From DASQHM01 sp035632095 (GTDB lineage: Bacteria; Pseudomonadota; Alphaproteobacteria; Ferrovibrionales; Ferrovibrionaceae): 27,905 nucleotides of DNA. Below, piece after piece: positions 24,425 through 27,905 of this stretch. A program made the position numbers and the translations under genes. Location of the stretch: assembly GCA_035632095.1 (NCBI GenBank), contig DASQHM010000185.1:1-27905 (forward strand), read 5' to 3'. A model generated the notes under the pieces. That model saw only the letters and a list, made by a program, of their open reading frames with translations, searched no databases and was not told where the DNA came from. The first letter of the stretch is position 1. Every line of letters starts with the position of its first letter.

Positions 24425-25879
24425 ATGACCGAATTCGGCGGCACGCGCGCATCGAAATCCAGGCTTTCGGCTGGCGTCGTCCGGATCGCTTTGATTTTGC
24501 TTGCGATGCTTATCGGCTTGGGCGCGGCCGCGGCTCAGACGACGCCACTCCGTCCGGAGGAACAGCCGCGCCGCGACATCGAAGGCGCGGCCGCCGGCAC
24601 GCGCGCAGCGCAGGAATCCCAAGACATCCTGGAATCGAGCGGGCCGCCGATCACCTACGAAGAGGTCATGGCCCATCCTGACGACATCGAGCTGAACTAT
24701 CGCTACGCCTTGCAGCAGGCCCGCGCCGGCGATTTGCGGGCCGCCGCGACGACGCTCGAACGCATCCTGCTGGTCGATTCCCGGCTGCCCCAGGTGCGCC
24801 TGCTCTATGCCATCGTCCTGTTCCGGCTCGACAGCCTCGACGAGGCGGCGCGCGAGTTCAATGCGGTGCAGCAGCTTCCGGTATCCGACGAAGTCCACCG
24901 GGCGGTGGATCGCTACCTTTCCCAGATCGCGCTCCGGCAAAAAACCACGCGCACCGCCGTCAGCCTCAGCCTCGGCGGCGCCTACGATTCCAATAAGGAT
25001 CTGGTGCCGCGGAGCGAGACGCGCCTGTTCGCCGACACGCCGTTCGTCGTGCCGGGCGGGCGGCGCGATTTCAGCCGGCTTGCCATCGGCACGTTCGACA
25101 TCCGCCGCGATCTGCATGATCAGGAGCGCGACGAAGCAATCGCGCGCGGCACGCTCTACTACGACCACCAGAACCGGGTCTCCGACCTGAGCCTGCAGGC
25201 CCTGGCCGTGGAGTTCGGCGGCGTCATCCGGCGCGACATCGCGACCTTCACGCCGACGCTTACCTACACCAACATCAATCTGGCCGGCAGCGCCTACCTT
25301 TCTTCGCCGGGTTTGCGCCTGCGCACCGAACGCACGTTGGACAATCGAACCGACGCGTTCGTGGTGATCGAGACTGCCAAGGACGTCTACTCGCCCAATT
25401 TCGTCTCGCCCATTGTCGTTGGCCAGAGCGGCTGGCGCTCCACCATCCAGGCCGGCGCGAATTACGCCATCGATCCGACCATGCGCGTCGGCTTGGCGTA
25501 TCGGCATACGCGGGACAACGCGGAGGAGAATTTCTTCGCATACGACACCGACGAGATCGGCATATCGCACACCTGGCTGCTCGGCCGGGGACAATTTCTG
25601 CTGAGTACGGCAACCTACGGCATCGATCGGTACGATGCGCCGAACCCCGCGGTCTCCGCCGGTGACCGACGCGACAACACGCTGCGCATAAGAAGCACCT
25701 ACGGCGTCCCGCTCGACACGCTGTCGCTCGCCGTAAAGGCGGGCACCTTGCCGGAGGCGATCGGCGATATCGTCTTAAGCGCGGGCGTCGAAGCGGACTG
25801 GGCGCAATCGACCATCGCCAACTTCGCCTATACCAACTATCGCGTCGAGGTTTTCGTGACCAAGCGCTGGGAGTTCTAG
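24425..25879 (+). CDS. TPR plus outer-membrane beta-barrel protein, Slam-like (type XI secretion-like)
   Basis: A 484-residue outer-membrane protein. After a basic N-terminus a signal peptide (IALILLAMLIGLGAAAAQ, about 21-38) precedes a periplasmic TPR-like domain (about 86-170: YALQQARAGDLRAAATTLERIL, then LPQVRLLYAIVLFRLDSLDEA). From about 176 the sequence alternates as beta strands, starting with SLSLGGAYDSNKD, and ends VFVTKRWEF, with the terminal Phe required for barrel insertion. TPR followed by a barrel opening in a GxYDSN motif and closing in Phe is the layout of surface lipoprotein assembly modulators (Slam). Slam proteins move partner proteins to the surface; here the partner would be the FecR-domain protein just upstream. 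The alternative is an outer-membrane EPS export or anchoring porin. The stop is 5 bp from the convergent ABC ATPase stop. Confidence 0.75.
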   Translation: MTEFGGTRASKSRLSAGVVRIALILLAMLIGLGAAAAQTTPLRPEEQPRRDIEGAAAGTRAAQESQDILESSGPPITYEEVMAHPDDIELNYRYALQQARAGDLRAAATTLERILLVDSRLPQVRLLYAIVLFRLDSLDEAAREFNAVQQLPVSDEVHRAVDRYLSQIALRQKTTRTAVSLSLGGAYDSNKDLVPRSETRLFADTPFVVPGGRRDFSRLAIGTFDIRRDLHDQERDEAIARGTLYYDHQNRVSDLSLQALAVEFGGVIRRDIATFTPTLTYTNINLAGSAYLSSPGLRLRTERTLDNRTDAFVVIETAKDVYSPNFVSPIVVGQSGWRSTIQAGANYAIDPTMRVGLAYRHTRDNAEENFFAYDTDEIGISHTWLLGRGQFLLSTATYGIDRYDAPNPAVSAGDRRDNTLRIRSTYGVPLDTLSLAVKAGTLPEAIGDIVLSAGVEADWAQSTIANFAYTNYRVEVFVTKRWEF

Positions 25880-25884
25880 GCGCC

Positions 25885-27504
25885 TTACGCGGCTTCGAAC
25901 GCGCCGAAATTCCAATTCCGCCCGGGCGCCGCTTGCAGCAGCGCGCGCGTATACGCGTGTTGCGGCGCCGCGAAGACCCGCCCGATCTCGCCGGTCTCGA
26001 CCACGCGGCCGCGTTCCATCACGACGATGTTGTCGCAGACCTGCGCCGCTACGCGCAGGTCGTGCGTGATGAACAGCATGGTAAGCTTCAGTCGCGTTCG
26101 GATATCGTCGAACAGCGCCAGCACTTGGGCCTGCACCGAAACGTCGAGCGCCGATACCGCCTCGTCGGCGATGAGCAACTCCGGCTCCATGGCGAGCGCG
26201 CGGGCGATGCAGATTCGCTGGCGCTGGCCGCCGGAGAACTGGTGCGGATAGCGATCGAAGGCCGAGCGCTCCAATCGCACCAACTCGAGCAGCGCACCCG
26301 CCCTGGCGACCGCCTCCACGCGGGGAAGTCCGAAGTTCATCGGGCCCTCGATGATCGATTCGCCGACCCTTCGGCGCGGATTGAGCGAGCGATAGGGATC
26401 CTGAAAGACGATCTGCACACGGTGACGATGGCGCCGGAGCGCCCGGTGCGACAGGTTAGCGAGATCGACCCCACCGAGCCACACGCTGCCCGACGTCGGA
26501 TCGATCAAGCGGGCAATGCAGCGCGCCACCGTCGATTTGCCGGAACCGGACTCGCCGACGATCCCGAGGGATTCGCCCCGGCGGATTTCCAGGTCCACGG
26601 AATCGGCGGCTCTCACGTGGCGGGTCTTCCGGAACAGCGTCACGCCGCCGTAGTCCTTGGTCAGCGCTTGCGTGCGCAGCAATGGCGCGGCGGCCGGATC
26701 GCGCGGGCGCTCCCGAGGCTTCATGCTCGGCACCGAACTGATCAGCGTGCGCGTATAGGCGTCACGCGGCCGTCGCAGGACGTCTTCCATGGCGCCCATC
26801 TCGACTAGACGGCCGAGGCGGAGCACCGCCACCCGGTCGGCGATCTCGCTCACGACGCCGAAATCGTGCGTGATGAACAGGACGCCCATGCCGCGCTGCC
26901 TTTGGATGTCGCGCACCAATTCGAGAATTTGCGCCTGCGTCGTCACATCGAGCGCCGTCGTCGGCTCGTCGGCGATTAACAGGTCCGGCTTAAGCACCAG
27001 CGCCATGGCGATCATGATGCGTTGCCTTTGGCCGCCCGAAAGCTGGTGCGGAAATGCGTCATACATTCGCACCGGGTCGCTCATGCGGACGTCGGCCAGA
27101 ATGTCGAGGACCGACTTGCGCCGCGCGGCCGGGTCGAGCGAGGTGTGGGTCCGCAGCACTTCGTCGATCTGGTCGCCGCAGGTCATCACCGGATTGAGCG
27201 CCGTCATCGGTTCCTGGAAGATCATCGACATGCGCGTGCAACGCAGCTCCTGCAAGCGCGATTCGCTCAATTCCAGGATGTTCTCGCCGTCGAGCCGGAC
27301 CGAGCCGGCGACGGCGCGGAGTGTGCGCGGCAGCAAACCCATGACGGTCTGCGCGATGACCGATTTTCCCGAGCCTGATTCGCCGACCAGGCACACGATC
27401 TCGCCAAGCTCGATCGCGAGGCTCACGTCATGGGCCGCATAGCGCCGGTCGCCGCCGTGCGGCAGGGCGACGCTCAAGTTGTCGATCTGCAGGACGGGCG
27501 GCAT
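25885..27504 (-). CDS. Fused dipeptide/oligopeptide ABC transporter ATPase (DppDF/YejF-like)
   Basis: A 539-residue protein with two ABC ATPase modules in one chain, powering peptide (or nickel/opine-type) uptake at the cytoplasmic membrane. Module 1 has Walker A GESGSGKS (41-48), signature LSGGQRQRI and Walker B LLIADEPTTALD; module 2 repeats GESGSGKST, FSGGQRQRI and LLIADEAVSALD, with the family linker QAL..DYGG between them. The true start is ATG 27504 (MPPVLQIDNLSVALP), 2 bp after the permease stop. An open frame continues upstream to 27738 but that extension overlaps the permease and has no ABC similarity. Gene order permease then fused ATPase is like yejE-yejF. It is unrelated to EPS and marks the end of the locus. 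Confidence 0.93.
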   Translation of the reverse strand: MPPVLQIDNLSVALPHGGDRRYAAHDVSLAIELGEIVCLVGESGSGKSVIAQTVMGLLPRTLRAVAGSVRLDGENILELSESRLQELRCTRMSMIFQEPMTALNPVMTCGDQIDEVLRTHTSLDPAARRKSVLDILADVRMSDPVRMYDAFPHQLSGGQRQRIMIAMALVLKPDLLIADEPTTALDVTTQAQILELVRDIQRQRGMGVLFITHDFGVVSEIADRVAVLRLGRLVEMGAMEDVLRRPRDAYTRTLISSVPSMKPRERPRDPAAAPLLRTQALTKDYGGVTLFRKTRHVRAADSVDLEIRRGESLGIVGESGSGKSTVARCIARLIDPTSGSVWLGGVDLANLSHRALRRHRHRVQIVFQDPYRSLNPRRRVGESIIEGPMNFGLPRVEAVARAGALLELVRLERSAFDRYPHQFSGGQRQRICIARALAMEPELLIADEAVSALDVSVQAQVLALFDDIRTRLKLTMLFITHDLRVAAQVCDNIVVMERGRVVETGEIGRVFAAPQHAYTRALLQAAPGRNWNFGAFEAA

Positions 27505-27506
27505 CT

Positions 27507-27905
27507 CTACATCGATTTGCCGACGCGCGGATCGAGCGTGTCGCGAAGCCCGTCGCCCAGCATGTTGACCGCAAGCACGGTCACCGCGAGCAACGCGCCG
27601 GGAAAGAGAATTGTGTGCGGATAGACCCGAAAGAGTTGGCGGCCTTCGGCCATGATGTTGCCCCAGGTCGCCGTGTCGGTCGGGATGCCGATGCCGAGGA
27701 AGCTCAAGATTGCCTCGAGCAGGATGGCGGACGCGCACACAAAGGTGCTCTGCACGATCATCGGCGCAATCGTATTGGGCATGACGTGGCGGATCAGGAT
27801 CAACGGGAGGGGCGTGCCGACCGAAATGGCCGCTTCCACATACGGCTCTTCGCGGATCGTGAGAACCACCGCGCGGACCAGGCGGACGGTGCGTGGTATT
27901 TCCGG
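27507..27905 (-). CDS. ABC peptide transporter permease (DppC/YejE-like), truncated by window edge
   Basis: The frame is open from the window end (27905) to TAG at 27507, 132 residues of the C-terminal half of a membrane permease. It shows the EAA-type cytoplasmic loop, REEPYVEAAISVGTPLPLI with RHVMPNTIAPMIV, which contacts the ATPase, then a membrane segment (STFVCASAILLEAILSFLGIG) and the terminal GDGLRDTLDPRVGKSM. This matches DppC-type permeases of dipeptide/oligopeptide/nickel transporters. The N-terminal half lies beyond the window. It is probably co-transcribed with the fused ATPase 2 bp downstream. Confidence 0.9.
   Translation of the reverse strand, partial: PEIPRTVRLVRAVVLTIREEPYVEAAISVGTPLPLILIRHVMPNTIAPMIVQSTFVCASAILLEAILSFLGIGIPTDTATWGNIMAEGRQLFRVYPHTILFPGALLAVTVLAVNMLGDGLRDTLDPRVGKSM

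Noticed and set aside
23654..25594. Minus-strand open frame of about 640 codons antisense to the FecR and barrel genes
   Set aside because: No motif or start context, and it spans two genes with signal peptides and recognisable domains.
27505..27738. Upstream extension of the fused ABC ATPase frame
   Set aside because: These 78 codons overlap the permease gene in another frame and are not ABC-like; ATG 27504 starts exactly at the conserved domain.

Overview
The window reads as chromosomal DNA from a G+C-rich proteobacterium, most likely an alphaproteobacterium. Support: PrsK/PrsR/PrsT-type exosortase-A (PEP-CTERM/XrtA) accessory genes, a FecR-domain protein paired with a TPR/beta-barrel outer-membrane protein, and a fused dipeptide-type ABC ATPase. 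The order cannot be fixed from sequence alone. Nearly all of it is an extracellular polysaccharide (EPS) locus of the exosortase-A type. The exosortase, PEP-CTERM substrates, flippase and chain-length proteins are not in the window and may lie to the left, where the first glycosyltransferase is cut by the edge. No tRNA, rRNA, CRISPR array, insertion sequence or transposase was seen.

Left part (1-8364): a truncated glycosyltransferase (+), a WalW-like polysaccharide deacetylase (-), then a plus-strand run of CelD/FemAB-like GNAT acyltransferase, SAM methyltransferase, exosortase-A-associated O-glycosylation ligase (Wzy/WaaL type), GMC flavin oxidoreductase and a small Tat-exported partner whose start overlaps the GMC stop (ATGA). 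A 54-residue single-span membrane protein is encoded on the minus strand at 4654-4818.

Middle part (8365-18344, all minus strand, read right to left): polyprenyl-phosphate sugar-1-phosphate transferase, then prsK (histidine kinase), prsR (sigma-54 activator), prsT (TPR protein), a GT4 glycosyltransferase and purU. From prsK onward the genes overlap by 4 bp or are 9 bp apart, so they look like one translationally coupled operon. PurU (formyl-tetrahydrofolate hydrolase) is the odd member.

Right part: an 814-bp divergent, partly AT-rich non-coding region (18345-19158) carries several inverted repeats. Rightward from it come a 54-residue tail-anchored protein, a Gfo/Idh/MocA-SDR fusion (704 aa), a GT4 glycosyltransferase overlapping it by 14 bp, a secreted FecR-domain protein with a Gly-rich linker, and a TPR plus beta-barrel protein resembling Slam / type XI secretion. 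The window ends with an unrelated convergent peptide/nickel-type ABC transporter (fused ATPase and a truncated permease) on the minus strand.

Working model (inference): the sugar transferase starts a lipid-linked repeat unit; the GTs, fused oxidoreductase/epimerase, acyltransferase and methyltransferase extend and decorate it; the ligase polymerises or transfers it; the deacetylase and GMC/Tat pair modify it; and PrsK/PrsR control expression through sigma-54.
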